NCBI GenBank assembly: GCA_002559145.1
Contig: NTXX01000012.1
Coordinates: 62,001 to 126,000 of the forward strand
DNA: 64,000 nt
DNA from: Bacillus sp. AFS006103
Lineage (GTDB): Bacteria > Bacillota > Bacilli > Bacillales > Cytobacillaceae
Direction of reading: 5' to 3'
Made by a program: the position numbers and the translations under genes
The notes under the pieces: generated by a model
What the model was told of the DNA's origin: nothing
Seen by the model: the letters and a program-made list of their open reading frames with translations, nothing else
Database searches by the model: none
In this document: positions 9,561 through 18,369 of the stretch, one piece after another
Numbering within the stretch: position 1 is the first letter of the stretch
Layout of the letters: each line of letters opens with the position of its first letter

Positions 9561-10142
9561 TTATTTGAAATATCGTAGAATAGTTTCTACTGCTTTAGTT
9601 TCGATTATTCGTTTACCATACTCAGCTAAGACGAAAGGACTTAAAATAGAAGCATTACCAAATTCAGAAAGAACACAAGCTGCTTTAATATTATTTTCAG
9701 CTTCTAAATTTTCCATTAACAAGTAGTAGCGGTTATGCATTGCATATAGGCTCCCGCCAAAAATTTTGACATTGGACAGTCTTTTTGAAAGACCGATTAT
9801 ATCCTCAAATTCAGCGAACTCATACAAGAGGTCATCAAAGCCCTCCATCCTAACTTGCATTTCAATAAAACCATCATATAGAATTTCTTCATCATCAATT
9901 GTTTCATCAACGGTAATGATCAATATCATCCCTTGAGCTTGGAGGGAGAACACCTCTACCGCTACAGAACCTTGGATATCAACATCAAATTCCTCACTTG
10001 CCTCTTCTAGCATATCATGAAAAAGCTGATTCCATTTAATCGAGTCTTTCCAAATATCTTCTTTGGAGAGTCCCCTGTCAAATAAATCATCAGAGGTTAG
10101 AAAAATTTTTATTTTATTGGCCGTTAAGCGTTCTAAGCGCAT
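9561..10142 (-). CDS. mecB: MecA/MecB-type adaptor protein (YpbH)
   Basis: 193 aa. The N-terminus MRLERLTANKIKIFLTSDDL is typical of MecA/YpbH adaptors that deliver substrates to ClpC; the middle is acidic and variable, and the C-terminal domain ends near FEDIIGLSKRL and a long helix. Synteny beside gudB identifies it as YpbH (MecB) rather than MecA. In B. subtilis YpbH affects competence and sporulation through ClpC. No clear terminator follows it. Confidence 0.88.
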   Translation of the reverse strand: MRLERLTANKIKIFLTSDDLFDRGLSKEDIWKDSIKWNQLFHDMLEEASEEFDVDIQGSVAVEVFSLQAQGMILIITVDETIDDEEILYDGFIEMQVRMEGFDDLLYEFAEFEDIIGLSKRLSNVKIFGGSLYAMHNRYYLLMENLEAENNIKAACVLSEFGNASILSPFVLAEYGKRIIETKAVETILRYFK

Positions 10143-10230
10143 GATTTTGCCCCCTGCCGTGACATAACTCTTGTTTTCAGTGTATGCCCTGGGGTCTTGT
10201 TGGTGAATTGTCTATATTTATCCTTACATT

Positions 10231-11001
10231 TCAGAATTCGGAGCTAAGTGTAATCAAGTGACATTCCGCAGGTGCCCCTAACCTTAAAGGTATGGTAGTA
10301 GTACCGTAGCCATTACTAATAAGGAGAATTGTATTATCTAATCTTTTTAGGTCTCCTCTTTCCTTCGGACTATATCCTAAAATATGTATTTGCCCTCCGT
10401 GTGTATGACCACTTAACACTAAGCGGATTTCATGTTTAGAGAGAATTTTATCTGTGATATCGGGATAGTGGCTTGCTAAAATTTTAAAACTTTTCTCCTC
10501 TGCATCTATTAAGGCTAAATCTAGACGATCTCGTTCTTGATTTAAATCATCCACACCAAGCAAAGATAATTTTTCTCCTTGGTCTGATTCAAAAGTAACT
10601 GCTGTGTTATCTAACACTTTAATACCTAACTCAAGCAGGATGGCATCTAATTTATGATAATCTACTTCATAATCATTGTTGCCCCAAACAAAGTAAACAG
10701 GACCAATTTGCTTTAGTTTCATTAAGTTTCTTTTAACTCTCTCAAAAGGAACACCTTTTTCTGTTAGATCCCCTCCAATTACAACTATATCTGCCTTCCC
10801 CTTAACAGAGTTAATAATTTTATCGGATATCTTCCTCCTGTGAACATCCGAAATAAAAAAGACCGAAACACGTCCCAGGGATTTAGGAAAGTCTGAAAAA
10901 GACAACTCATGTTCGATTACATTATTTAAAAATGCCTCATGCAACATATATACAAGAAGGCATCCACAACCGATAAATAGGACAATTAAAATAATAACCA
11001 T
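10231..11001 (-). CDS. ypbG: Metallophosphoesterase (YpbG)
   Basis: 256 aa with one N-terminal transmembrane anchor (VIILIVLFIGCGCLLVYML). Calcineurin-like motifs appear in order: ISDVHR, GGDLTEKG, WGNNDYE, ASHYPD and SGHTHGGQ, giving a complete dinuclear metal site. The catalytic domain is probably outside or at the membrane. Substrate is unknown. ATG at 11001 follows AAAGGATT. Confidence 0.9.
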   Translation of the reverse strand: MVIILIVLFIGCGCLLVYMLHEAFLNNVIEHELSFSDFPKSLGRVSVFFISDVHRRKISDKIINSVKGKADIVVIGGDLTEKGVPFERVKRNLMKLKQIGPVYFVWGNNDYEVDYHKLDAILLELGIKVLDNTAVTFESDQGEKLSLLGVDDLNQERDRLDLALIDAEEKSFKILASHYPDITDKILSKHEIRLVLSGHTHGGQIHILGYSPKERGDLKRLDNTILLISNGYGTTTIPLRLGAPAECHLITLSSEF

Positions 11002-11025
11002 AATCCTTTTTCCCCATTTCTTAAC

Positions 11026-11394
11026 TTAAGGTTCAATGGAAATCATACCATAAAAGAGGCTTAAACTAAAAAAGACAAAGGTTTGCTGCCATCCCAAATT
11101 AAACAGCAGGAAAAAAATAATCAATAAAAAGAGATATTCAAAAAAAAGGGCTGCACCTAGTATCTCCCGTTTCTGCCACTTCTTTCTAGTCCTATGGAAA
11201 AGCTCACATATAACTCTTCCTGTAATGAGAAATCCAATAAAATAAACCACTAAAGCTGCAAAAAATTTTAATGGATTCATGACAAGTCCAATAAAGAAAT
11301 CAGAAAGGACAAATGGTTGAGGAATCGTGATCCATTTGATAAGGATATAGCCACATAGAAAAATAGCCAAATACTTGAATATTTTTTTATACAT
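11026..11394 (-). CDS. Unrecognised four-helix membrane protein
   Basis: 122 aa, very hydrophobic, with about four transmembrane segments separated by a basic loop (HRTRKKWQKRE). I do not recognise the family. It sits 31 bases upstream of ypbG, so the two may be co-transcribed. The ATG at 11394 is preceded by GGGAGGG, itself part of a 10-bp hairpin (11403-11427). It is not part of the B. subtilis ypb gene order I know. Confidence 0.7.
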   Translation of the reverse strand: MYKKIFKYLAIFLCGYILIKWITIPQPFVLSDFFIGLVMNPLKFFAALVVYFIGFLITGRVICELFHRTRKKWQKREILGAALFFEYLFLLIIFFLLFNLGWQQTFVFFSLSLFYGMISIEP

Positions 11395-11402
11395 AAAAAT
11401 TC

Positions 11403-11427
11403 CCTCCCATATAATGTATGAGAGGGC
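11403..11427 (-). promoter_or_regulatory. Hairpin covering the ribosome binding site of the membrane protein gene
   Basis: Minus-strand RNA: CCCTCTCATA, loop CATTA, TATGGGAGGG, giving ten pairs with one G-U. The 3' arm is the Shine-Dalgarno. It is followed by AATTTTTATG, so it might alternatively act as a weak terminator after the CBS-domain gene. Confidence 0.5.
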
Positions 11428-11449
11428 TTAAAAATATTACCTATTCAGT

Positions 11450-12085
11450 TTATTGGTCCTCTTCGATACTTAAAATTCTGAACCCATGTTCTTCCAGCTT
11501 TTTTGTAAATTTATCAATATTGTTCTTCTTTTCAATCTTCATAACAATTCTACGGACAAGTTTATCTGTTTCATCAAAAGTAACAAGTGAAATAATATGT
11601 TCATGGAACTGATGGGCTATTTCAGAAAGTCGGGCGATCCGTCCTTCGGTTTCAACAGATGTAAAGGCAATCCTTACACCGGGACGGTTAACACCGAATG
11701 CACTTTCGAAGGAACTAATTACATCCGAGCGCGTGACTACTCCAAGAAACTTTTTGTTAGAATCCACAACGGCTAATAATGGGAAATCCTTCAAATCAAG
11801 GAGGGTTTTCTCAAATAATTCTCCACCCTCTAAAAATTTATTTTGGTGTGTAACAATATCTTTTACAAAAGTTGAGGTTAAATACTCATCTTTTTGTTTA
11901 TCGGATTGAAAGTAACTTTCAAAAATGCAGTATCTTGTCGCAACTCCAACATAATTATCTCCATTTAAAACTGGTAGTCCATCAATTTGATGTTTTTCTA
12001 AACTTTCTAATGCTTCTTTCAATGTCGTATTTTCCTGTGCAGTGAAACATTCATGCTTTGGAATCATAATATTTTTTACGAACAA
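11450..12085 (-). CDS. CBS-domain protein with C-terminal ACT-like region
   Basis: 211 aa. Two CBS motifs occupy roughly residues 1-60 (VKNIMIPKHE...GLPVL) and 75-135 (VKDIVTHQNK...GVVTRSDV). The last 70 residues (VRIAFTSVETEGRIARLSEI) look like an ACT-type regulatory fold, an arrangement like AcuB. CBS pairs usually bind adenosine nucleotides. It is not beside acu genes, so I do not assign AcuB. It lies divergent from cotJABC. Confidence 0.75.
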   Translation of the reverse strand: MFVKNIMIPKHECFTAQENTTLKEALESLEKHQIDGLPVLNGDNYVGVATRYCIFESYFQSDKQKDEYLTSTFVKDIVTHQNKFLEGGELFEKTLLDLKDFPLLAVVDSNKKFLGVVTRSDVISSFESAFGVNRPGVRIAFTSVETEGRIARLSEIAHQFHEHIISLVTFDETDKLVRRIVMKIEKKNNIDKFTKKLEEHGFRILSIEEDQ

Positions 12086-12173
12086 TTCCCATCACCTCTA
12101 AGTAATAATCCTACTTTACTAACTAGTATACTTCGACATGGCTTGGATAAAACCCTTTATATTTTAAGGATAA

Positions 12174-12202
12174 GTCATAGAAAATTGAAAATTTCATATT
12201 AT
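12174..12202 (+). promoter_or_regulatory. Candidate sigma E promoter for cotJABC
   Basis: GTCATA at 12174-12179 and CATATTAT at 12195-12202, 15 bases apart, resemble sigma E -35/-10 elements. cotJ in B. subtilis is mother-cell sigma E controlled. Sequence match is moderate. Confidence 0.4.
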
Positions 12203-12232
12203 TAAATGATGTTGAATAAAGGGAGGGCTAAA

Positions 12233-12463
12233 ATGAATACACATTTCAAAACCTATCATCCATACGCCAGTCCGTTCGATCCTTGTCCGCCAATTCTTGA
12301 AAAAACATATTCTACCCCGCCACATTTATATATGGGCTTTCAACCACCTAATCTTCCTCAATTTACACCATTGGAAGCACTGAGAGCAGGCACTCTCTGG
12401 AAAGACTTTTATGATCCTTGGTACAATACGTTGGAGAAAGCAAAAGGGGGACTGCCAACATGA
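12233..12463 (+). CDS. cotJA: Spore coat protein CotJA
   Basis: 76 aa from ATG 12233, preferred over the in-frame ATG at 12206 because GGGAGGG sits six bases upstream. The proline/aromatic-rich sequence with DPCPPILEKTYSTPPHLYMG is typical of CotJA, a small inner-coat component. The final TGA overlaps the cotJB ATG (ATGA), giving translational coupling. Confidence 0.9.
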   Translation: MNTHFKTYHPYASPFDPCPPILEKTYSTPPHLYMGFQPPNLPQFTPLEALRAGTLWKDFYDPWYNTLEKAKGGLPT

Positions 12464-12720
12464 AACAGGTCCCTGAAGAATATTATCAAATTATGGAGCA
12501 GCTTCAAGCCGTGGATTTTGTGTTAGTAGAACTCACTTTATATTTAGATACCCATCCAGACGACCTTGAGGCAATCAATCAATTTAATCATTACGTAAAA
12601 GAAAGAAAACGCATTAAGAAGTTGTTTGAGAGTCAATTTGGTCCTTTGCAACAATTCGGGAATAGCTACTCTGGATTTCCATGGAACTGGAAGGATGCCC
12701 CATGGCCGTGGCAAGTCTAA
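12460..12720 (+). CDS. cotJB: Spore coat protein CotJB
   Basis: 86 aa from ATG 12460 behind AAAGGGGG. Contains YYQIMEQLQAVDFVLVELTLYLDTHP typical of CotJB, then a Trp/Pro-rich tail (WNWKDAPWPW). Overlaps cotJA by four bases and precedes cotJC. Deposited in the spore coat with CotJA and CotJC. Confidence 0.92.
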   Translation: MKQVPEEYYQIMEQLQAVDFVLVELTLYLDTHPDDLEAINQFNHYVKERKRIKKLFESQFGPLQQFGNSYSGFPWNWKDAPWPWQV

Positions 12721-12740
12721 TATAGGGAGGTAAACATTCA

Positions 12741-13310
12741 ATGTGGATTTATGAGAAAAAGTTACAGTACCCGGTTCGAGTCAGTACATGTAATCCAACA
12801 TTAGCAAAATATTTAATTGAGCAATATGGGGGTGCCGACGGAGAACTTGCTGCTGCACTCCGCTACTTAAACCAACGATATACGATTCCCGATAAGGTAA
12901 TTGGCCTTCTTACAGATATCGGTACAGAAGAATTCGCCCACCTCGAAATGATTGCAACGATGGTCTACAAATTAACGAAAGATGCCACTCCTGAGCAAAT
13001 GAAAGCTGCTGGACTGGCAGCACATTATGCTGATCATGATAGTGCATTATACTACCATAATGCTGCAGGAGTTCCCTTTACAGCTACTTATATCACTGCA
13101 AAGGGTGACCCCATTGCAGATTTATATGAAGATATCGCCGCAGAAGAAAAGGCACGTGCAACCTACCAATGGTTAATTAACTTAAGTGACGATCCTGATA
13201 TTAATGATAGTCTCCGCTTTTTACGTGAACGGGAGATCATTCATTCTCAACGTTTCAGGGAGGCTGTGGAAATATTAAAAGACGAACGTGGCAAACAGAC
13301 AATTTTCTAA
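12741..13310 (+). CDS. cotJC: Spore coat protein CotJC, manganese-catalase-like
   Basis: 189 aa, di-manganese catalase family. Metal-ligand motifs visible: GADGELAAALRYL, EEFAHLEMI, AAEEKARATYQ and EREIIHSQRF. It starts 20 bases after cotJB behind AGGGAGGT and is the last gene of the operon before a strong terminator. Likely a coat component with possible peroxide-removing activity (family inference). Confidence 0.94.
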   Translation: MWIYEKKLQYPVRVSTCNPTLAKYLIEQYGGADGELAAALRYLNQRYTIPDKVIGLLTDIGTEEFAHLEMIATMVYKLTKDATPEQMKAAGLAAHYADHDSALYYHNAAGVPFTATYITAKGDPIADLYEDIAAEEKARATYQWLINLSDDPDINDSLRFLREREIIHSQRFREAVEILKDERGKQTIF

Positions 13311-13311
13311 T

Positions 13312-13350
13312 AACAAATAAGAAGCAGTTGTAGTCTGCTTCTTATTTGTT
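13312..13350. terminator. Bidirectional terminator between cotJC and ypbF
   Basis: Perfect 16-bp stem (13312-13327 with 13335-13350) and 7-base loop between the convergent genes; it includes the last codons of ypbF. Confidence 0.9.
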
Positions 13351-13797
13351 TTCATGGTATAGGTTAATGTCATACAACTTTTTCATCAATTCAAAAACTA
13401 GGTGACGATTTTTCCATTCCTCTTCTTTTTTCCAATAATCCTTACTTCGGTCGACAATCTCGCGTCTTAATTCATGATATTCCTTTTCAGCTTTATCCTT
13501 TTTTTCTTTCATTAAATTCATTGTGCCGTACATTCCTACACAAAAAACCAACAATGTTAAATTATTGGAGTCATTAACAAACGCGGAAAACATTGCGGCA
13601 AAGGAATAGGAATAAATGCTGGCAACTGTGATATACAAGTAGGTCAGGAAACTAGCTGCTAAAATAATGGTTGCCCAAATCGTGAGAATGTGCCTATGCT
13701 TAAAGCGGTCAAATTTTTCTTTTCTTTTTCTAACATTTTCAAGAGCTTGTTTCGTTGCTTGATCAGTATTTTCAAGTAATTGGATTGGAGAATCCAT
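13342..13797 (-). CDS. ypbF: YpbF-like membrane protein (DUF2663)
   Basis: 151 aa from ATG 13797; GGAGGG lies just upstream, inside the longer in-frame ORF from 13827, so the shorter start is preferred. Charged N-terminal helix, two transmembrane segments (HILTIWATIILAASFLTYLYI and NLTLLVFCVGMYG), then a charged coiled C-terminal half. Matches YpbF in size, topology and position. Function unknown. Confidence 0.78.
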   Translation of the reverse strand: MDSPIQLLENTDQATKQALENVRKRKEKFDRFKHRHILTIWATIILAASFLTYLYITVASIYSYSFAAMFSAFVNDSNNLTLLVFCVGMYGTMNLMKEKKDKAEKEYHELRREIVDRSKDYWKKEEEWKNRHLVFELMKKLYDINLYHENK

Positions 13798-13860
13798 TTT
13801 ATCACCCTCCATTTCTCTTATATTCATATGAACTTGTCCCTGCTAATATGATTTTCCATA

Positions 13861-13888
13861 GAAAAAAACCGATCCCTTTTGGAATCGG
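13861..13888 (-). terminator. Terminator after ypbE
   Basis: Minus strand: CCGATTCC, loop AAAA, GGGATCGG, then TTTTTTT, immediately after the ypbE stop. Confidence 0.8.
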
Positions 13889-14602
13889 CTAATTATTTAT
13901 TGGTATTTTCAAAACCTGCCCTGCATTAATTTGTTTACTTGTTAGATGATTAGCCTTCATAATGATATCCATTCCCTTGGGGGAATGAAAATATGTCATT
14001 GCAATCCTATATAAGTTTTCATTTGGTTTAACCCTATAAGAAATAATTTTAGTCTCTTCAGATTCTGCCGATTTTGCATTAGTTTCAGACGCTTTTTCTT
14101 TTTCGCTATTACTGTCAATTTCCTGAGAATTCGTTTTGTTTTCATTTGTACTATCGGGATGAGCAGAGGCTTCCACCGTTTTTTCAGTCTGCAAGACTTC
14201 GTCACTAGACTCTTTGACTAGTTCTTCCGAATCATTCGTTTCAGGAATTGCCTCGTTCGTTTCAGTGGAGTTTTCTAAGGTTTTTTCCTCATCTTTCGAC
14301 TTTTCCAGATGAATTGTTTCAAACCCTACTGATTCTTCTGATGCTTTTTCACTCCCATTTATTTTTTTGTCACCGTCACGATATGAAATCACACTAAATA
14401 TGATGACAGGCAGGAGGATAAAAAACAAAACTAATAGGCGGATCAGTGGATACTTTAGCTTCCATTTAGTTTTTTTCTTCTTTTGACGATGAATTTGCTC
14501 CCTTGGAGGCAAATCTTCCTTGTCATCGACTTTTTCATTAATTTTTTCTATACGCTGTTTTAATCTATCTGCTTGGTCTCTATATGGTTCTTCATTATTC
14601 AT
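13889..14602 (-). CDS. ypbE: LysM-domain membrane-anchored protein (YpbE)
   Basis: 237 aa: cytoplasmic charged N-terminus (about 1-47), one transmembrane helix (LIRLLVLFFILLPVIIFSVI), a long Glu/Ser/Thr-rich linker (about 75-180) and a C-terminal LysM domain (YRVKPNENLYRIAMTYFHSP...QVLKIP) that binds peptidoglycan. Its ATG overlaps the ypbD stop by four bases. Position next to ypbD and recQ identifies YpbE. Confidence 0.88.
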   Translation of the reverse strand: MNNEEPYRDQADRLKQRIEKINEKVDDKEDLPPREQIHRQKKKKTKWKLKYPLIRLLVLFFILLPVIIFSVISYRDGDKKINGSEKASEESVGFETIHLEKSKDEEKTLENSTETNEAIPETNDSEELVKESSDEVLQTEKTVEASAHPDSTNENKTNSQEIDSNSEKEKASETNAKSAESEETKIISYRVKPNENLYRIAMTYFHSPKGMDIIMKANHLTSKQINAGQVLKIPINN

Positions 14603-15204
14603 GGCGCCACCCCTCCCTGATCATCTTCTCTGATTGGACGTCTAAATTTTATATATACTCCTAATAAAAAATCAATGACAAAATGCATCGCAATTGTTAC
14701 AGCTAAATTGCCAGTCCACTCGAATATTAAACCAATAAAAAAACTTAAAACCACAATATTGACAAACAAAAACCAATTAAAAAGATATCGATAGTGAATA
14801 ATTGCAAAAATAATGCTTGCAAGAATTAGACCTAATTTTGTTTGAATGATTCCCCGAAACAATAATTCTTCACTAAAAGCAACAAATAGGGCAATGAATA
14901 AAATATGAAATATATTTCTTTTTTTAAATATTCTTTCATTCAAACCACCATCATCATAATAAGACGAAGGCAGCGATTTCATTAAGAGAATATCTGCTAA
15001 CACCACGGCTATTCCAACAGGGACACCTATTGTAATTATTTGAAAATCTTGCAAAGAAATATGATTTAAATAGGATAAATGGTCAAAAAATATTAACCCT
15101 AGTAGTATTGAAATCACGCAGAGAATGACCTGTGTCATGTAAAGGTGAAAAAGCAAATCTTTATCCGTTAAACTATTAATTAATTCAAAGTACTTTTTTT
15201 TCAT
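14599..15204 (-). CDS. ypbD: CPBP-family intramembrane metalloprotease (YpbD)
   Basis: 201 aa multi-span membrane protein. CPBP/Abi motif 1 EELLFRG, motif 2 FAIIH and motif 3 (AMHFVIDFLLG) are present, giving a putative Glu/His metal site. The biological substrate is unknown. ATG overlaps the recQ stop by four bases, so translation is coupled to recQ. Confidence 0.88.
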   Translation of the reverse strand: MKKKYFELINSLTDKDLLFHLYMTQVILCVISILLGLIFFDHLSYLNHISLQDFQIITIGVPVGIAVVLADILLMKSLPSSYYDDGGLNERIFKKRNIFHILFIALFVAFSEELLFRGIIQTKLGLILASIIFAIIHYRYLFNWFLFVNIVVLSFFIGLIFEWTGNLAVTIAMHFVIDFLLGVYIKFRRPIREDDQGGVAP

Positions 15205-16715
15205 TCCCTCAACTCACCATTGATTAGAATTTTCGAAAGATAATCATTCCAGTTATTTTCATCTGTTTTCGCTGAAGGAACGGTTAAATGATTAATCGCT
15301 TGATAATCATTTAATTGAAGACCGCAGATATCGCAGCAAGGGTTTACCTCTATTGTCTTTACTTCATCAAAATATTTTAATATATTTTCACGTCTGCAAA
15401 AATTGGTTTCAACCCATTTTTTCATAGAATAAATATTATTTTTCTTAATAGTCAATCTTTCCTTAACAAAATGATTAATGGTCCATTGTAACCCTTTAAG
15501 ATTAGCAGTTTCTAGCGATGAATTTTTAACAAAGTCCTCAATAATCCTCCATTGGATCTCAGTAAAACCCCCAAGTTCCATTAGTTTCATATCTAAACTA
15601 CTATCTCCATTCTTGAAAAGCGGTTCATCGGTTATCTTCTTAAACAACCAGTCGATTTGCTGTTCTGATGGCAATTCATTCTCAGCAAGCTGGATTGGAA
15701 GCTGTTCATCCCCTGGCGAATATAAAAGGATGGCAATACTCGGGTCGCCATCTCGTCCTGCCCGGCCAATTTCCTGGAGATAAGATTCAATTTGCATTGG
15801 CATATGATAATGAATAATAAAACGGATATTTTCTTTATTAATACCCATGCCAAACGCACTGGTAGCACATATTACATCTAATTGACCATAGATAAACTGT
15901 TGTTGAATCAGGATTCTTGTATTTTGATCTACTCCGCCGTGGTAGGCCATTGCCTGACAAATTCCTTTTTCTGTTAGTAGACTTGCCATCTGTTCAGCAG
16001 TTTTTTTACTAGAAAAATAAATAATTCCCGGTTTTTTTAAGTTGGCAACTAACTCAAGGATGTTTTCCTGCTTATCGCGATAATCGTTTAGTTCTTTAAC
16101 ATAAAAGCCGATATTAGGACGGTCAATGGTTGATTCGATTTTTACTATTTCCTCTAAATCCAGTGAGGCAATAATATCAGCTCGGACCTTTTTGGTTGCA
16201 GTTGCTGTCAAAGCAAGCGTTAATGGATTCCCAAGTTTCTTTCGAATATCACCAAGTTTTGAATAATCAGGGCGAAAATCAAAGCCCCACTGAGAAATAC
16301 AATGGGCTTCATCGACCACAAATAACGCAATGGGAAGCTCCTGAAGTTTGCGGAGAATATAGGGAACTCTCATCATTTCGGGTGATATAAAGATAAATTT
16401 ATATTGATTCAAATGATGTAATGCCCTATTTCTTTCCTCTGCAGATAGAAAGGAATTTAACGCAATGACTCTTTTTTCCCCAAATCTCTTAAATTGCTCC
16501 ACCTGATCCTGCATTAGTGACAGAAGTGGTGAAATTATTAATATCTGACCTTCTAAAATAATCCCAGGAAGTTGGTAGCACAATGATTTTCCTGTCCCAG
16601 TTGGGAGCATGGCCAATGTGTCGTGACCAGCAAGTATGGAGTTGATGACCTCTTTTTGTCCAGTCTTAAACGAAAGATAACCAAAGTGCTTTTTTAAAAC
16701 CTTTTCAATTTCCAT
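15201..16715 (-). CDS. recQ: ATP-dependent DNA helicase RecQ (short form)
   Basis: 504 aa. Superfamily 2 helicase motifs: Walker A LPTGTGKS (about residues 37-44), DEAH box VVDEAHCISQWGFDFRP, LTATAT, and motif VI EIGRAGRDG. A C-terminal zinc-binding region retains CRRENILKYF and CCDICG. No HRDC domain is present, as in the YpbC-type short RecQ. Its ATG overlaps the ypbB stop by one base (TAATG). Confidence 0.95.
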   Translation of the reverse strand: MEIEKVLKKHFGYLSFKTGQKEVINSILAGHDTLAMLPTGTGKSLCYQLPGIILEGQILIISPLLSLMQDQVEQFKRFGEKRVIALNSFLSAEERNRALHHLNQYKFIFISPEMMRVPYILRKLQELPIALFVVDEAHCISQWGFDFRPDYSKLGDIRKKLGNPLTLALTATATKKVRADIIASLDLEEIVKIESTIDRPNIGFYVKELNDYRDKQENILELVANLKKPGIIYFSSKKTAEQMASLLTEKGICQAMAYHGGVDQNTRILIQQQFIYGQLDVICATSAFGMGINKENIRFIIHYHMPMQIESYLQEIGRAGRDGDPSIAILLYSPGDEQLPIQLAENELPSEQQIDWLFKKITDEPLFKNGDSSLDMKLMELGGFTEIQWRIIEDFVKNSSLETANLKGLQWTINHFVKERLTIKKNNIYSMKKWVETNFCRRENILKYFDEVKTIEVNPCCDICGLQLNDYQAINHLTVPSAKTDENNWNDYLSKILINGELRE

Positions 16716-17752
16716 TATTTATCACCATGTTTCGCCAGTACTAACCTTATTTGAAAATAGGTTGCAGCACCTATTTTTTCTTTTATCACTTTTAGCTGTT
16801 TAGATGCCTTTTGCCTTGAAACTTCCAAAATCTCATGCTGTAATTCTCTATCCACATAGGTATCAATGGAAAAATCAGTAGTATTTAAGGCTAATTCAAC
16901 AAGATGATCTTCTATTGTACTTAATTTTAAGTGTCTAAGTTTCGCGATTATGTCAGGGGAATGTCCCTGACGTAACAATTTCTGGGTTTTCCGTGAGGAA
17001 AGAGTTAATTCATCATCCTGTATTAATTCATCGAAAAGATAAGGTAAGACCTTTAACTGATTTTCTTCTTCCATTATTTTGTGTATCAAATAATGGAGAA
17101 TATTAGTAAACTCAACCTGATAATTGTGAATATTTAAATTCACCTTTGCAGCTACTTGTAAAGGGGTTAATCCAATCTGCTGATAACCAGTTAACCGAAA
17201 CACTAATAAGGATGGGTCAATAACTTTCGCAGTATTAAAACATTCATTTAACTCTGAATATAAAGCAGGACCCAATTCCAGCCTAGGTACGGTGATATCC
17301 TTTAAAGTAGATTTTAACCAGTTATGGACATCTATGTTTTTTTGAATTGGTATATATCTTGATTCACAAAAAGCAAGATTGGATACCACTTGAATTAGCA
17401 GGGACAATCTCTCCCAAAATAATGAGGTTATTTGATGAAAGTTCCAGCCATTTATATATTGGGGTAATGGATTGTTTTCTAGAAGTGTCATTCCAGAGGT
17501 CGTTAAACTATATCGTTGATCCCCTTTATTTATTAACCAATTTTTTTCTACCATAGCTTGATATATTTCATCAAAGGATTCTCTGGATAACTGTTCATAA
17601 ATTCCAAAAAATTTTTTCAGTGAGAATAGGTGGGCATCTTGGATTGTTTGTGATGATTTTTTTCCATTCAATAAATGGTAAACAGAGTAAATCGTCCGTT
17701 CACTTTTTAATTGTTTAATACTATATAGAATAATGGATTCAATTTGCATCAT
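16715..17752 (-). CDS. ypbB: YpbB helix-turn-helix protein
   Basis: 345 aa. The C-terminal region (RQGHSPDIIAKLRHLKLSTIEDHLVELAL) matches the helicase-associated HTH domain seen in YpbB and in RecQ C-termini. The gene directly precedes recQ and overlaps it, suggesting the pair acts together as split parts of a longer RecQ. The function of the N-terminal 250 residues is unknown. Confidence 0.88.
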   Translation of the reverse strand: MMQIESIILYSIKQLKSERTIYSVYHLLNGKKSSQTIQDAHLFSLKKFFGIYEQLSRESFDEIYQAMVEKNWLINKGDQRYSLTTSGMTLLENNPLPQYINGWNFHQITSLFWERLSLLIQVVSNLAFCESRYIPIQKNIDVHNWLKSTLKDITVPRLELGPALYSELNECFNTAKVIDPSLLVFRLTGYQQIGLTPLQVAAKVNLNIHNYQVEFTNILHYLIHKIMEEENQLKVLPYLFDELIQDDELTLSSRKTQKLLRQGHSPDIIAKLRHLKLSTIEDHLVELALNTTDFSIDTYVDRELQHEILEVSRQKASKQLKVIKEKIGAATYFQIRLVLAKHGDK

Positions 17753-17981
17753 CCGAGTCCCCCACCGCTTTTTCGCGCATTATCGACAAAATACCCATTT
17801 TTCTTCTTTATTCTACCATGAATAAGAATGGATTGTTGCTTGAAAATGTGGAAGAAATAGAAATTCATCTATTTAACAACAGGAATAAGGGCATTTTTCT
17901 ATTGAAAAGTTGCCGATACAGTTTTACAATAGATATGAGTTATCCGTTTTCATCTTGATAATGGAAAATGTGTTAGAATAA

Positions 17982-18260
<279 letters not shown>

Positions 18261-18290
18261 TATTTAAGTAAAATAAACTTTAAGCTACTG

Positions 18291-18318
18291 CCCCTCTCCA
18301 TTTTGGAGAGGGGTTTTT
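18291..18318 (+). terminator. Terminator after fer
   Basis: Perfect stem CCCCTCTCC/GGAGAGGGG with loop ATTTT, then TTTTT. Confidence 0.9.
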
Positions 18319-18326
18319 ATTTCAAC

Positions 18327-18363
18327 AAAAAAAAACGGCAGGGAATGGTTCCCCCCCTGCTGT
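18327..18363 (-). terminator. Terminator after ribU
   Basis: Minus strand ACAGCAGGG...CCCTGCCGT (one G-U pair) followed by a run of nine T. Confidence 0.75.
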
Positions 18364-18369
18364 TTTCTA

